From positions 1 through 14,932 of the forward strand of contig CAVCIY010000055.1 in the NCBI GenBank assembly GCA_963602445.1: a stretch of 14,932 nucleotides of DNA, written 5' to 3'. A model generated the notes under the pieces. The model was given only the letters and a program-made list of their open reading frames with translations, was not told where the DNA came from and made no database searches. The translations under genes and the position numbers were made by a program. The stretch is from Alangreenwoodia sp963602445 (GTDB taxonomy: Bacteria; Bacillota; Clostridia; Peptostreptococcales; Anaerovoracaceae). Shown here piece by piece: positions 5,482-13,734 of the stretch. Each line of letters opens with the position of its first letter. The first letter of the stretch is position 1.

Positions 5482-6705
5482 TTATGCATAACCATTTTGA
5501 GCAAGATATGAGTCTAAGCTAGCATTTTTCTTAAATACCTTGGATGCGTAAGATGTGCTGTAAGAGCCTCTCTTTACACCATACAACCCATAGCAGTGTG
5601 CCGAAATCGCTTTCGTATAATCACCGCCAAAGGCGCTGAGTGATTCTCCAAGGAGTGCAGTGCCCGCCTGTATGTTGTACTTCATCTGAAGCAGCTGAGC
5701 TCTTGTATAACCATAGCTTTTTCCTGTACTTTCCTTTATCTGCATGAGGCCGATACAATTATATCTGTTTACAATCGTGATATAAAATGTACTCTCAACC
5801 TCGCACATTGAAAGAAGAACGTCAGGGTCACAGCCGTAAATGTCTCCGTAATATTTGAAATAGCGCACCATGTTGGCGGCAGTTATCATAGAGACCTTGC
5901 GGTTGCGGCTGTTTATATAAGTAGCTCTGCCTTTCACATAATTGGAATCTGCGATATTAAAATAAGATGATGCGACTTGATCATCATCAGTACTGATATA
6001 CACACCCGAATAGGAGTCATAATATGACGACCATCCGAACGGTTCATATGAAACGATTGTGTTTAGCGGAACATACACTACTTCATCTTTCTTCAGTACA
6101 GGAAGCTCTGAATTTGTGATATCTGTATAATCTGCATCTGAGAAGCTTACATATGAAGCTGAAGAACTCTTATTTGTCGAACTCTCAGCCTTTGCCGAAT
6201 CATACGATAAGCTTGCGAGGGTTTCTATCCCGCATTCATCTGCATAATATGCATCATCATCTACTACGCTTGCCTGTGCTGCAAGGCTGACACTCGTGTC
6301 AGCCGCCGAGCCTTTATTGTCGGATGCCGTCTCTGCGGCACACGCCAATATGGTATAATCATCGCAAATCTCGACGGAAACTCTGTCCATGTTGTTTTTC
6401 TTGGACGTGTCTGTGAGATTTTTTGAAACAGGTTCGGTTTTCTGAATTTTCAGTGTGCGGCTTTCGTTATCCGATACAGCAGAAAAACCCATAATGCTTT
6501 CCATCTCAGATGAGCATGGAATGTATATGCGATCTCTGAACATGATTACCGGATCACTAAGTTCATAGTTGACTATGTTCTCTCCGTTAATGACAATGTT
6601 TTTCAGAAAAAAATCACCCTGAATGACTTCACCCGCATAAATAGAAATTGAAGAGAAAATTAAGATAGTCAATGAAAGCCACACAGATATAAGCTTCTTT
6701 GCCAT
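5482..6705 (-). CDS. Secreted lytic-transglycosylase-like protein with stalk-like beta domains
   Basis: A 407-residue exported protein. Residues 1-24 are a signal peptide (MAKK, hydrophobic core, cleavage near YAG). Residues ~34-92 (VINGENI, DRIYIPCSSEMESIMGFSAV) resemble the copper-amine-oxidase N-terminal-like domain common in clostridial wall proteins; a second, partial copy seems present at ~200-245 (LKKDEVVYVPLNTIV). A Ser/Ala/Asp-rich linker (~100-195) separates them. Residues ~290-390 are a lysozyme-like SLT domain: putative catalytic E304 in CEVESTF, GLMQI (319-323) and ISAHCYG near 367-373. It probably cleaves or binds peptidoglycan outside the membrane. The ATG at 6705 has a GAGG ribosome site. 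It lies between ald and alr but has its own flanking terminators. Activity is inferred from motifs. Confidence 0.85.
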   Translation of the reverse strand: MAKKLISVWLSLTILIFSSISIYAGEVIQGDFFLKNIVINGENIVNYELSDPVIMFRDRIYIPCSSEMESIMGFSAVSDNESRTLKIQKTEPVSKNLTDTSKKNNMDRVSVEICDDYTILACAAETASDNKGSAADTSVSLAAQASVVDDDAYYADECGIETLASLSYDSAKAESSTNKSSSASYVSFSDADYTDITNSELPVLKKDEVVYVPLNTIVSYEPFGWSSYYDSYSGVYISTDDDQVASSYFNIADSNYVKGRATYINSRNRKVSMITAANMVRYFKYYGDIYGCDPDVLLSMCEVESTFYITIVNRYNCIGLMQIKESTGKSYGYTRAQLLQMKYNIQAGTALLGESLSAFGGDYTKAISAHCYGLYGVKRGSYSTSYASKVFKKNASLDSYLAQNGYA

Positions 6706-6842
6706 ATCTTTTTTCCTCTCTTCCTACGTATTAAATTTTCAACGTATGCTATAAAGTTTACCATAAAAAGTCCTTTTTTCTAGTCATGATTTAGATAATC
6801 GTAAATTTATGATAAGTTCTGCGGTCTAGCGACTTTTTAAAC

Positions 6843-6882
6843 AAAAAAATTACTGCGAAAAATATAATTTTCCGCAGTAATT
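6843..6882 (-). terminator. alr: Intrinsic terminator of alr
   Basis: AATTACTGCG (6848-6857) and CGCAGTAATT (6873-6882) pair over ten bases around a 15-base AT-rich loop. On the minus strand the stem runs into a U-tract of seven (6849-6843). It is 84 bases beyond the alr stop and separates alr from the transglycosylase-like gene. Confidence 0.8.
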
Positions 6883-6965
6883 ATGTGCCATTTTTTGGAT
6901 TTTTATTAGCCTGCACCCTTGGCATACACCGATGCATGTTCCGATGATAAGACGGTTCTTGTGAA

Positions 6966-8147
6966 TTACTCAGTAAGATAGCTCTTGTGTCCCGTAACCT
7001 TGCCGTCCTTGATAAAGAATCTCGGAACTCTTCTATTTACGGCACATACGACTTCATATCCGATGGTATTATATCTTGCACCTACTTCATCGGCAGAGAT
7101 AAATTCGTCTCCTTGAGTTCCGATAAGCACGACCTCTTCACCGATCTTTACATCTTCAAAGCCATTCAGGTCTATCATACACTGGTCCATGCAGATATTT
7201 CCGATTACCTTTACACGCTTGCCTCTGAAGAGGACCTCCGCCTTTCCGCTTTGAGCTCTTGTATATCCATCGGCATATCCGACAGCGATAGTTCCTACCT
7301 GATCTCCTTTAGCGGAAGTATAGCGGCCGCCGTAGCTTATCTGTCTTTCTTCCGGAAGAGTCTTGACATGCATGATGCGAGTCTTAAATGACATGACAGG
7401 CTTTATGTCAAGCTGAGATCTGTCAACCTCGCCTGAAGGATAGATACCATAGAGGATGATTCCCGGTCTGACCATATCACAGTATGTCTCAGGCATCTCC
7501 ATGATTGCCGCACTGTTTGCGGTATGCTTGATAGGAATATGCAGACCTCTTTCTTCGAGCTTGCCGGCAAATTCCATGTAGCGTTCAAATTGGCGATATG
7601 CCTTTGTCTTATCTTTCTCGTCCGCAGTTGCAAAATGAGTGAAAAGTCCCTCTACATAGATTCCCGGAAGTGCCGCGATTCTAAGGACCTCTTCTACACC
7701 TTCGTCATTTGGCTGAAATCCTATTCTTGTCATGCCTGTATCTACTTTGATATGGACCTTTGCCTTAGTTTCGTACTTCATAGCCGCGTCAGAAATAAGC
7801 TTTGCTTTTTCAAAAGATGTCACCGCATGCTGGATATTATATCCTACTGACATTCTTTCTGTGCCGTAAGGGATATTTCCGAGCACAAGAATATCGTGGA
7901 AATGGTCAAGTCTTCTGAGCTCCATAGCTTCCTCAAGGCTTGAAACCGCAAACTGATCTGCTCCGGAGTTGAGAAGCACATTCATAACCTCAAGCGCACA
8001 ATGACCATAGGCATTTGCTTTGATAACGGCTGCGATTCTTCTCTTTGGACCGACTTTTGCCCTGATATTTTTCATATTTTGTGCAAGTGCATCTAAATCT
8101 ATTTCCGCCCACTTTGCGGAATTGTTTCTTATTTCATTATAATCCAT
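6966..8147 (-). CDS. alr: Alanine racemase
   Basis: A complete 393-residue pyridoxal-phosphate enzyme that converts L-alanine to D-alanine for peptidoglycan, acting in the cytoplasm. The PLP lysine is K43 in VIKANAYGH; the second catalytic residue is Y272 in ISYGGRY; MCMDQ-type (ICMDQCM) and VGYADGY motifs are present. The residue after AYGH is cysteine where glycine is usual, a mild oddity next to the active lysine. The ATG at 8147 is preceded by GGGAGAAGG. The gene starts 95 bases after an acyl-CoA dehydrogenase gene with no clear terminator between them, so readthrough is likely, and ends before the terminator at 6843-6882. Together with ald it forms a local alanine-metabolism neighbourhood, though they are separate transcription units. 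Confidence 0.97.
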   Translation of the reverse strand: MDYNEIRNNSAKWAEIDLDALAQNMKNIRAKVGPKRRIAAVIKANAYGHCALEVMNVLLNSGADQFAVSSLEEAMELRRLDHFHDILVLGNIPYGTERMSVGYNIQHAVTSFEKAKLISDAAMKYETKAKVHIKVDTGMTRIGFQPNDEGVEEVLRIAALPGIYVEGLFTHFATADEKDKTKAYRQFERYMEFAGKLEERGLHIPIKHTANSAAIMEMPETYCDMVRPGIILYGIYPSGEVDRSQLDIKPVMSFKTRIMHVKTLPEERQISYGGRYTSAKGDQVGTIAVGYADGYTRAQSGKAEVLFRGKRVKVIGNICMDQCMIDLNGFEDVKIGEEVVLIGTQGDEFISADEVGARYNTIGYEVVCAVNRRVPRFFIKDGKVTGHKSYLTE

Positions 8148-8242
8148 AAGCCTTCTCCCAAATTAACTGATATTAAATACGTACAAGACTGCGTGGGTCC
8201 GGTGCGTAGGATTTTTGCGAAAATTATTTTGTAAAGCTGCCT

Positions 8243-9382
8243 TTATTTAAAAGTGTCCGCAGCGATTACCATCTGCTGAACCTGAGATGTGCCTTCATAG
8301 ATTTCTGTGATCTTTGCATCTCTGTACATTCTTTCAATCGGGAGATCCTTCATATAGCCATAGCCGCCGTGGAACTGTACTGACTTTCTCGTGATGTCAA
8401 CTGCTGCTTCAGAGCATGCGAGCTTAGCCATAGCTGCTTCTGCGGAATAAGGAAGACCTTTATCCTTGTTGTCTGCTGCTTTGTATAAAAGGAGTCTTGC
8501 CGATTCGAGCTGAAGTCTGAGTCTTGCAACTTCGAATCTGAGCGGTTCAAACTTAGACAGCGTAACGCCGAACTGTTCTCTTTCCTTCATATATGCGATC
8601 ATATGATCAAAGGCACCCTGTGCGATACCGAGCGACTGAGCAGCGATACCTATTCTGCCGCTGTCGAGAGTCTTGAGTGCAATGCTGAATCCCCAGCCTT
8701 CTTCGCCGATGAGATTTTCCTTCGGAACGATAACATTTTCAAAGTGCATCTCGGCAGTCTGAGAAGCCCTTATACCCATCTTTTTCTCGATCTTTCCTGT
8801 AGTGATGCCTTCTGAATCTCCGTCAACGAGGAATGCGGAGATACCCATATTTCCTTTGCTCTTGTCTGTCATGGCAAATACGATATAAGTATTTGCGATA
8901 CCGCCGTTTGTGATAAACTTCTTGTGGCCATTGAGGATATAATGATCTCCTTCTAAAACGGCTGTAGACTTCTGTCTTGAGCAGTCAGTACCTGCATCCG
9001 GCTCTGTGAGGCAAAATGCGCCGAGCTTTCTTCCCGAAGCGAGATCAGGCAGCCACTTTTTCTTCTGTTCGTCTGTACCGAATCCCATGAGAGGACCGCC
9101 TGCAAGTGAGGAGTTTGCTGATACGATAACAGCTGTAGATGCGCAAACCTTTGCGATTTCTTCGATAACGAGAGCATATGCCACATAGTCGAGGCCGGCG
9201 CCTTCATATTCTTTAGGAATAGGAATTCCGCAGAAACCCATTTCGGCCATTCTCTTCAGATTTTCGTGCGGGAATTGTGCTTTTTCGTCGAGCTCTGCAG
9301 CAACCGGCGCAACATATTCATTCGCAAAATCTCTGGCTTTCTGTCTGATTTCTTCCTGTTCTTTAGTAAGTCTTAAATCCAT
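8243..9382 (-). CDS. Acyl-CoA dehydrogenase, short-chain (butyryl-CoA dehydrogenase-like)
   Basis: A 379-residue FAD enzyme of typical family length, oxidising acyl-CoA or reducing enoyl-CoA with an electron-transfer flavoprotein. The N-terminal helical domain begins at MDLRLTKEQEEI; CLTEPDAGTDCS and FITNGG mark the middle beta domain; the C-terminal domain carries QFHGGYGYMKDLPIERMYRDAKI and the catalytic base E363 in IYEGTSQVQ. The frame is open 78 bases further up, but I start at the ATG at 9382 because it has AGGAGG seven bases before it and matches family N-termini. No etfA/etfB, crotonase or thiolase lies beside it, unlike the usual butyrate cluster, so its exact substrate is open. It has its own candidate promoter at 9517-9545. 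Confidence 0.93.
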   Translation of the reverse strand: MDLRLTKEQEEIRQKARDFANEYVAPVAAELDEKAQFPHENLKRMAEMGFCGIPIPKEYEGAGLDYVAYALVIEEIAKVCASTAVIVSANSSLAGGPLMGFGTDEQKKKWLPDLASGRKLGAFCLTEPDAGTDCSRQKSTAVLEGDHYILNGHKKFITNGGIANTYIVFAMTDKSKGNMGISAFLVDGDSEGITTGKIEKKMGIRASQTAEMHFENVIVPKENLIGEEGWGFSIALKTLDSGRIGIAAQSLGIAQGAFDHMIAYMKEREQFGVTLSKFEPLRFEVARLRLQLESARLLLYKAADNKDKGLPYSAEAAMAKLACSEAAVDITRKSVQFHGGYGYMKDLPIERMYRDAKITEIYEGTSQVQQMVIAADTFK

Positions 9383-9689
9383 AATTTCCTCCTGTAAAAA
9401 GTAAATCTCAACTGTGTCAAGGCATCCTGACCCTAGGTGAAACATCCGACAAGCTGTCATAACATGTGAAGCTGAAGTATGCTGTCATCAATCTAAAAAT
9501 AATATTTATACAAAGTATTTTATCTTTTTTTACTCTTTTTGTCTATACATTTGAAATTTTTGTCTGCAATTTGTCAATATTATCTTTTCTCTAATGTTTT
9601 AAATCTTTGTCTGCCGTTCCTGCACAATCTGCATTTTCTGCCATATGCACGCAAGTCACCAAGGCATGCGACCTTTTCGGCACTCGTGT
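9383..9689. other. Gene-free stretch between recG and the acyl-CoA dehydrogenase gene
   Basis: This 307-base gap holds the candidate promoter at 9517-9545 and a T-rich segment (9530-9650, plus strand) with scattered tttgtctgc words. I see no terminator for recG and no gene. Two atgacagc words on the minus strand lie in the predicted leader of the dehydrogenase gene. Confidence 0.5.
9517..9545 (-). promoter_or_regulatory. Candidate sigma-A promoter of the acyl-CoA dehydrogenase gene
   Basis: On the minus strand TAGACA (9545-9540) and TAAAAT (9522-9517) are 17 bases apart; each matches the consensus at five of six positions. The predicted start is near 9510, giving a leader of ~128 bases. Confidence 0.55.
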
Positions 9690-11732
9690 CTAAAGTCCGA
9701 TATCCCCCGTGCCGCCAAACATTTTTTCAACACTTGCCCGAAGTGAAGCATTTTGCGGCTTTTCCAAGTGAGGATCGTCTGTGACCACTTCTCTTACGCC
9801 ATCCTTTGCGGCATTGAAAATAGGTATATGTCTTGCGAGGTCCGCGATATAAAGCTCGGGGAGTCCGTGCTGACGTGTTCCGAAGAATTCGCCCGGTCCG
9901 CGCATATTCAGATCCATTTCCGCGATATAAAAGCCGTCCGTTGAATTTTCTATTATCTCGGCTCTCTTTTGACCCAGCTCTGACGAGGGATCGGTGATGA
10001 GTATGCAATATGATTGAGAAGTGCCTCGTCCGACTCTTCCTCGAAGCTGATGAAGCTGTGCGAGTCCGAAGCGCTCGGCATTTTCTATAACCATTACCGA
10101 AGCGTTCGGAACGTTGATTCCGACCTCTATCACCACTGTCGCAGCAAGGATATCTATCTTGCCGTCCGCAAACTCTTTCATCACTCTGTCTTTTTCGTCT
10201 TGCTTCATAGTGCCGTGAACAAGACCGACATTGCGGTCCGGGAAGCGTTTTGTGAGATCTTCGTAAAGCGAAATTGCAGACATGGCGTCTACTGCTTCCG
10301 AATCGTCTACAAGCGGAGCTACGCAATATGCCTGAAGCCCGAGCTCGAGCTGTTTCCTGACGAATGAATAAACCGAGCTTCGCTGCTTTGAAGAGGCTGT
10401 CTTTGTAATGATTTTCTGCCTTCCGGGAGGAAGCTCGTCTATGACTGAAATATCGAGATCGCCGAAAAGAATAACAGCAAGCGTGCGCGGAATGGGTGTG
10501 GCTGTCATTACGAGGATATCGGGACTGATGCCGTTTCCTTTTGCGGCAAGTGCTTTACGCTGATCGACGCCGAAGCGATGCTGTTCGTCGGTAATTACGA
10601 GTCCAAGCTGTTTAAATTCCACATTTTCCGAGATAACTGCATGTGTTCCGACAAGTATGTCTATTTCACCCGTTTTGAGCTTTTCAAGGGTATCGCGTTT
10701 TTCTTTAGCCTTTAGTGCGGAAGCGAGATAACCGATTTGTATATCCGTATCTTTAAATGTTTCAGAAAATGTCTCATAATGCTGTGACGCAAGAAGTGCG
10801 GTTGGTGCCATGATGACGCCCTGAAAACCGGCTGTCGCAGCCTTGTAGAGTGCCGCTGCGGCAACGGCTGTCTTTCCCGAACCCACGTCTCCCTGCACCA
10901 GGCGCTGCATCGGAAGCGGAGACTCCATGTCATTTTCGATTTCTTTCATGACGCGAAGCTGTGCATTTGTCGGTGTGTAGGAAAGGCGGGAGATGAAGTC
11001 CTTTATGGCATCCGAATGCGGATAATCTATTCCTTCCCGCATCTGCGAGCTCGAGCTTCCCTTTAGAAACAGGCCTGTTTGGAGTATGAAAAATTCTTCA
11101 TATATAAGGCGGTATTTTGCAATCTTGAATGTCTCTTTATCCTTTGGAAAATGAATATTTCTGAGTGCCGTATCTCTGCTGCAGATGTGCTTTTCTTCGA
11201 GTAATTTTTCAGGAAGCGTTTCACGAATGATTCCTGTGGCTGCCGAAAGCGAAAATTCGGCAAGCTTTCTCAAGTCGCTCTGCGTGATTCCTGTCGTCGT
11301 CCTATATATGGGAAGTATTTTGGCTGTGAAGCCCTTTTCTCCGTCCTCAAATTCCGGATGGACCATCTGGCAAAGCTTTCCCTGCCCTTTTTGGACATGA
11401 CCGTAAAAGAAATAAGTTCTGTCCTTTTCGAAGCTTCTCTCATAATATTCCGCGCGGAAAAATACGATATTCATTTCGCCGCTGTCGTCCGCAATGCGAA
11501 CGTACATTATCTTTTTTCCTCTACCGCGCGGATAAAATTTTTTGATGCTTTCAACCGTGCCGCGCACGAGGCATGATGTCCCGGGTTCAGCCTCGGATAT
11601 GGGCGTAATCCTTGTTCTGTTTTCGTATGATGAAGGATAATAAGAGAGCATATCATCCGTGGTTTTTATCCCGAGATTTTCGAGAAGCTTTGCTTTCTTG
11701 GGTCCTATTCCCTTTGCTTCGGTGACTAGCAT
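9690..11732 (-). CDS. recG: ATP-dependent DNA helicase RecG
   Basis: A 680-residue superfamily 2 helicase that remodels stalled replication forks and Holliday junctions. Order of parts: N-terminal helix-hairpin-like KGIGPKKAKLLENLGI (7-22), an OB-fold wedge (~50-140), Walker A GDVGSGKT (281-288), DEQH box (382-385), TATPIPRTLA, then the second RecA lobe with HGTMKQDEKD, VIEVGINVPNA and QLHQLRGRVGR, and the RecG C-terminal TRQHGLPELYIADL. Length matches the family (~680). The frame extends 66 bases further up, but the ATG at 11732 is chosen because AAAGGAGG sits just before it and MLVTEAKGIGPKKA is the expected N-terminus. It follows an Asp23-family gene, an order kept in many Firmicutes, though the usual intervening kinase gene is missing. 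Confidence 0.97.
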   Translation of the reverse strand: MLVTEAKGIGPKKAKLLENLGIKTTDDMLSYYPSSYENRTRITPISEAEPGTSCLVRGTVESIKKFYPRGRGKKIMYVRIADDSGEMNIVFFRAEYYERSFEKDRTYFFYGHVQKGQGKLCQMVHPEFEDGEKGFTAKILPIYRTTTGITQSDLRKLAEFSLSAATGIIRETLPEKLLEEKHICSRDTALRNIHFPKDKETFKIAKYRLIYEEFFILQTGLFLKGSSSSQMREGIDYPHSDAIKDFISRLSYTPTNAQLRVMKEIENDMESPLPMQRLVQGDVGSGKTAVAAAALYKAATAGFQGVIMAPTALLASQHYETFSETFKDTDIQIGYLASALKAKEKRDTLEKLKTGEIDILVGTHAVISENVEFKQLGLVITDEQHRFGVDQRKALAAKGNGISPDILVMTATPIPRTLAVILFGDLDISVIDELPPGRQKIITKTASSKQRSSVYSFVRKQLELGLQAYCVAPLVDDSEAVDAMSAISLYEDLTKRFPDRNVGLVHGTMKQDEKDRVMKEFADGKIDILAATVVIEVGINVPNASVMVIENAERFGLAQLHQLRGRVGRGTSQSYCILITDPSSELGQKRAEIIENSTDGFYIAEMDLNMRGPGEFFGTRQHGLPELYIADLARHIPIFNAAKDGVREVVTDDPHLEKPQNASLRASVEKMFGGTGDIGL

Positions 11733-11757
11733 ATTTGCCTCCTTTCCCTCATAAACA

Positions 11758-11763
11758 ATTATA
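11758..11763 (-). promoter_or_regulatory. recG: Candidate -10 box of recG
   Basis: A perfect TATAAT on the minus strand lies 25 bases above the recG start codon, between it and the upstream terminator. The -35 side (TTATTA, 17-base spacing) is poor. The placement after a terminator makes an independent recG promoter plausible. Confidence 0.4.
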
Positions 11764-11784
11764 TTCGTACAGCTTGCGGATAAT

Positions 11785-11823
11785 AAAAAACAGCACATTG
11801 GTCAAATAATGCCGCTGTGCTGT
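11785..11823 (-). terminator. Intrinsic terminator after the Asp23-family gene
   Basis: ACAGCACA (11790-11797) and TGTGCTGT (11816-11823) form a perfect eight-base stem with an 18-base loop; on the minus strand the stem runs into UUUUUUAUUAU (11790-11780). It begins ten bases after the Asp23-family stop codon. Confidence 0.75.
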
Positions 11824-11832
11824 AATTGCATT

Positions 11833-12219
11833 CTAAAATATGAACTCAATATTTCTGTGCACAAGCTTCTTTGATTTTACACCTGTGACGTGGAATTTGA
11901 TTCGTCCGACTTCCGTTCCTGTGATATTTTTTATATTTTTTCGTATACAATCAGAAAATTCACTCAATGTGTCGCTTAAGCTTATTCCGAATTTCATCAC
12001 GACATAAATCTTCAAATTTATCATATTGAGCTGTTCGATATATTCGGCGGACATAAAATCCGAAGATATCCATTTCATATATCCTGTGGCAACCGGATTT
12101 CCGCCGGGCGTCGAGAACATGAGCTTACCGGTGAAGCTCTCGGCGCTGGCCAAAACAATGTCAGTATATGCGGACTGGCTAAGAATTATTCGGCCTTCTT
12201 TTGTATGATGAGTATTCAT
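11833..12219 (-). CDS. Asp23/Gls24-family envelope-stress protein
   Basis: A 128-residue protein. GRIILSQSAYTDIVLASAES (residues 9-28) and the strand-helix pattern INLKIYVVMKFGISLSDTLSEF...NITGTEVGRIKFHVTGV match the Asp23/Gls24 (YloU-like) family, small proteins linked to envelope homeostasis in Gram-positives; biochemical role unknown. Between these blocks is an insert (about 36-63) longer than in textbook members. The ATG at 12219 has GGAGG five bases upstream; a longer in-frame start at 12261 would overlap the end of miaB and lacks such a site. The gene begins 28 bases after the miaB stop and ends at a terminator, so the two form a short operon. Confidence 0.8.
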   Translation of the reverse strand: MNTHHTKEGRIILSQSAYTDIVLASAESFTGKLMFSTPGGNPVATGYMKWISSDFMSAEYIEQLNMINLKIYVVMKFGISLSDTLSEFSDCIRKNIKNITGTEVGRIKFHVTGVKSKKLVHRNIEFIF

Positions 12220-12247
12220 ATCGTCCTCCGGTTCCTTTGCGGGGTTG

Positions 12248-13606
12248 TTATATTTCGCCAAACAGGCTGAACGTCTTGGCGTCGGTAATCTTCACATCGA
12301 CTATCTGTCCCGTGACGTCTGTGGGCGATGTGAAGTTTACGAGCTTGAATGTATCAGTTCTGCCTGTGTATGTGTTTTGGTCGTCGCGGCTTTTGCCTTC
12401 GACGAGAACCTTTTCTACGCGTCCTGCGTAAAGAGCATTCTTTTTGGCGGTAATATTATTGAGTGTATCCACGAGGCGGTCGAAGCGCTCATGCTTTATG
12501 CTTTCCGGTATCTGATCTTCGTAGGACGCGGCAGGCGTGCCGGTTCTTATTGAGTAAAGGAATGTAAATGCCGAATCATATTCGACTTTTCTTACAAGAT
12601 CAAGAGTCTCTTCGAAATCCTCTTCTGTCTCCGCCGGAAATCCTACGATAATGTCTGTCGTTATAGCTATATCAGGCACGGCCGCCCTGATTTTTTCGAC
12701 CAGTCTAAGATAATCCTCCTTGGTATATCTTCTGTTCATGCGGCGCAATACGTCACTGCTGCCCGACTGTACGGGAAGGTGAATATGCCTGCACAGCTTT
12801 TTGCAGTCGACAAATGCCTGAATAAGCCTGTCCGAAAGATCCTTAGGATGCGACGTCATAAATCTGATGCGTTCTAAACCTTCTATATCATTTATCTTAT
12901 AAATCAATCCGGCAAAATCACAATCAAAGTCGGCATTATTTCCGTATGAATTTACATTTTGGCCAAGAAGCGTGACTTCCTTCACGCCTTCAGAAACGAG
13001 TCCCTTGATTTCATCAATTATCGATTCCGGCTTTCTGCTGCGCTCTCTTCCTCTTGTATAAGGAACAATGCAATAAGTGCAGAAGTTGTTGCATCCGTTC
13101 ATAATGTCAACAAATGACTTAAATGGATATTTTCTGTGAGTTGGAAGTCCTTCGATAACATCCTCCTGGGCATCATATACAGACATAAGCTTTTTTCTTG
13201 TGTCTATACATTCGTCAAGAAGGTGCGGAAATTCGTGAATACTCATAGTGCCGAAAATGATATCGACCCATGAAAATTTCTGCTTTATCCTGTCCGTAAT
13301 ATGCTCCTGCTGCATCATGCATCCGCAAACGGCAATAATATTGTCGGGATGCCTCTCCTTAATCTTTTTTATGACTCCGAGCTGTCCAAAGAAGCGATTG
13401 TCGGCATTTTCGCGCACACTGCAAGTATTTACAACAATAATGTCAGCATTTTCGCGGTCATCCGAAAGCTTATATCCTTTTTCCTCAAGCATTCCCGCCA
13501 TCTTTTCCGAATCATGCTCATTCATCTGGCATCCGAATGTCTGAATGAAATAAGTTTCGGGAGCTTTATAAATTTGCTTTTCTTTTTTGCCTGTTTTTCT
13601 ATCCAT
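12248..13606 (-). CDS. miaB: tRNA-2-methylthio-N6-dimethylallyladenosine synthase
   Basis: A complete 452-residue radical-SAM methylthiotransferase that adds a methylthio group to i6A37 in tRNAs reading UNN codons. The N-terminal domain carries the three cysteines of the auxiliary 4Fe-4S cluster, C26 (FGCQMNEHDSE), C62 (NTCSVRENA) and C96 (VCGCMMQQ). The radical-SAM cluster is C172-x3-C176-x2-C179 in GCNNFCTYCIVPYTRGRERSR. LLGQNVNSYG and VQSGSSDVLRRMNRRYT support MiaB over MtaB or RimO. A TRAM domain ends the protein (about 385-452). The ATG at 13606 is the first in its frame after an upstream stop; its ribosome site is weak (GAAGA). It lies downstream of the eight-copy dyad array and may start from a -10 box at 13682-13687. 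The common mutS neighbours are absent here. Confidence 0.96.
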   Translation of the reverse strand: MDRKTGKKEKQIYKAPETYFIQTFGCQMNEHDSEKMAGMLEEKGYKLSDDRENADIIVVNTCSVRENADNRFFGQLGVIKKIKERHPDNIIAVCGCMMQQEHITDRIKQKFSWVDIIFGTMSIHEFPHLLDECIDTRKKLMSVYDAQEDVIEGLPTHRKYPFKSFVDIMNGCNNFCTYCIVPYTRGRERSRKPESIIDEIKGLVSEGVKEVTLLGQNVNSYGNNADFDCDFAGLIYKINDIEGLERIRFMTSHPKDLSDRLIQAFVDCKKLCRHIHLPVQSGSSDVLRRMNRRYTKEDYLRLVEKIRAAVPDIAITTDIIVGFPAETEEDFEETLDLVRKVEYDSAFTFLYSIRTGTPAASYEDQIPESIKHERFDRLVDTLNNITAKKNALYAGRVEKVLVEGKSRDDQNTYTGRTDTFKLVNFTSPTDVTGQIVDVKITDAKTFSLFGEI

Positions 13607-13681
13607 ATCGCTTATGTCTTCAGATAATAAGATATCTGCCTGCCCTTCCTTTTAAGATTTTATTAATATAAAATTTTCCAA

Positions 13682-13687
13682 ATTATA
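13682..13687 (-). promoter_or_regulatory. miaB: Candidate -10 box of miaB
   Basis: A perfect TATAAT on the minus strand, 76 bases above the miaB start, without a recognisable -35 box. The region is almost pure AT, so chance matches are likely. Confidence 0.25.
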
Positions 13688-13734
13688 TATTTGTACTATT
13701 TATATTTTTCTTGTTAATATATTTCGATTCATTT

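Noticed and set aside
9383..9460. N-terminal extension of the acyl-CoA dehydrogenase
   Set aside because: The added residues do not fit the family, and the internal ATG at 9382 has a strong AGGAGG site.
9727..10326. 199-codon minus-strand frame inside recG
   Set aside because: It is an alternative frame of the helicase gene; its Arg/Ser-rich composition is typical of a shifted frame.
11733..11798. N-terminal extension of RecG
   Set aside because: It would overlap the terminator and the -10 box; the ATG at 11732 has AAAGGAGG and the expected N-terminus.
12220..12261. Longer start for the Asp23-family gene
   Set aside because: It would overlap the end of miaB and has no ribosome site as good as the GGAGG before 12219.
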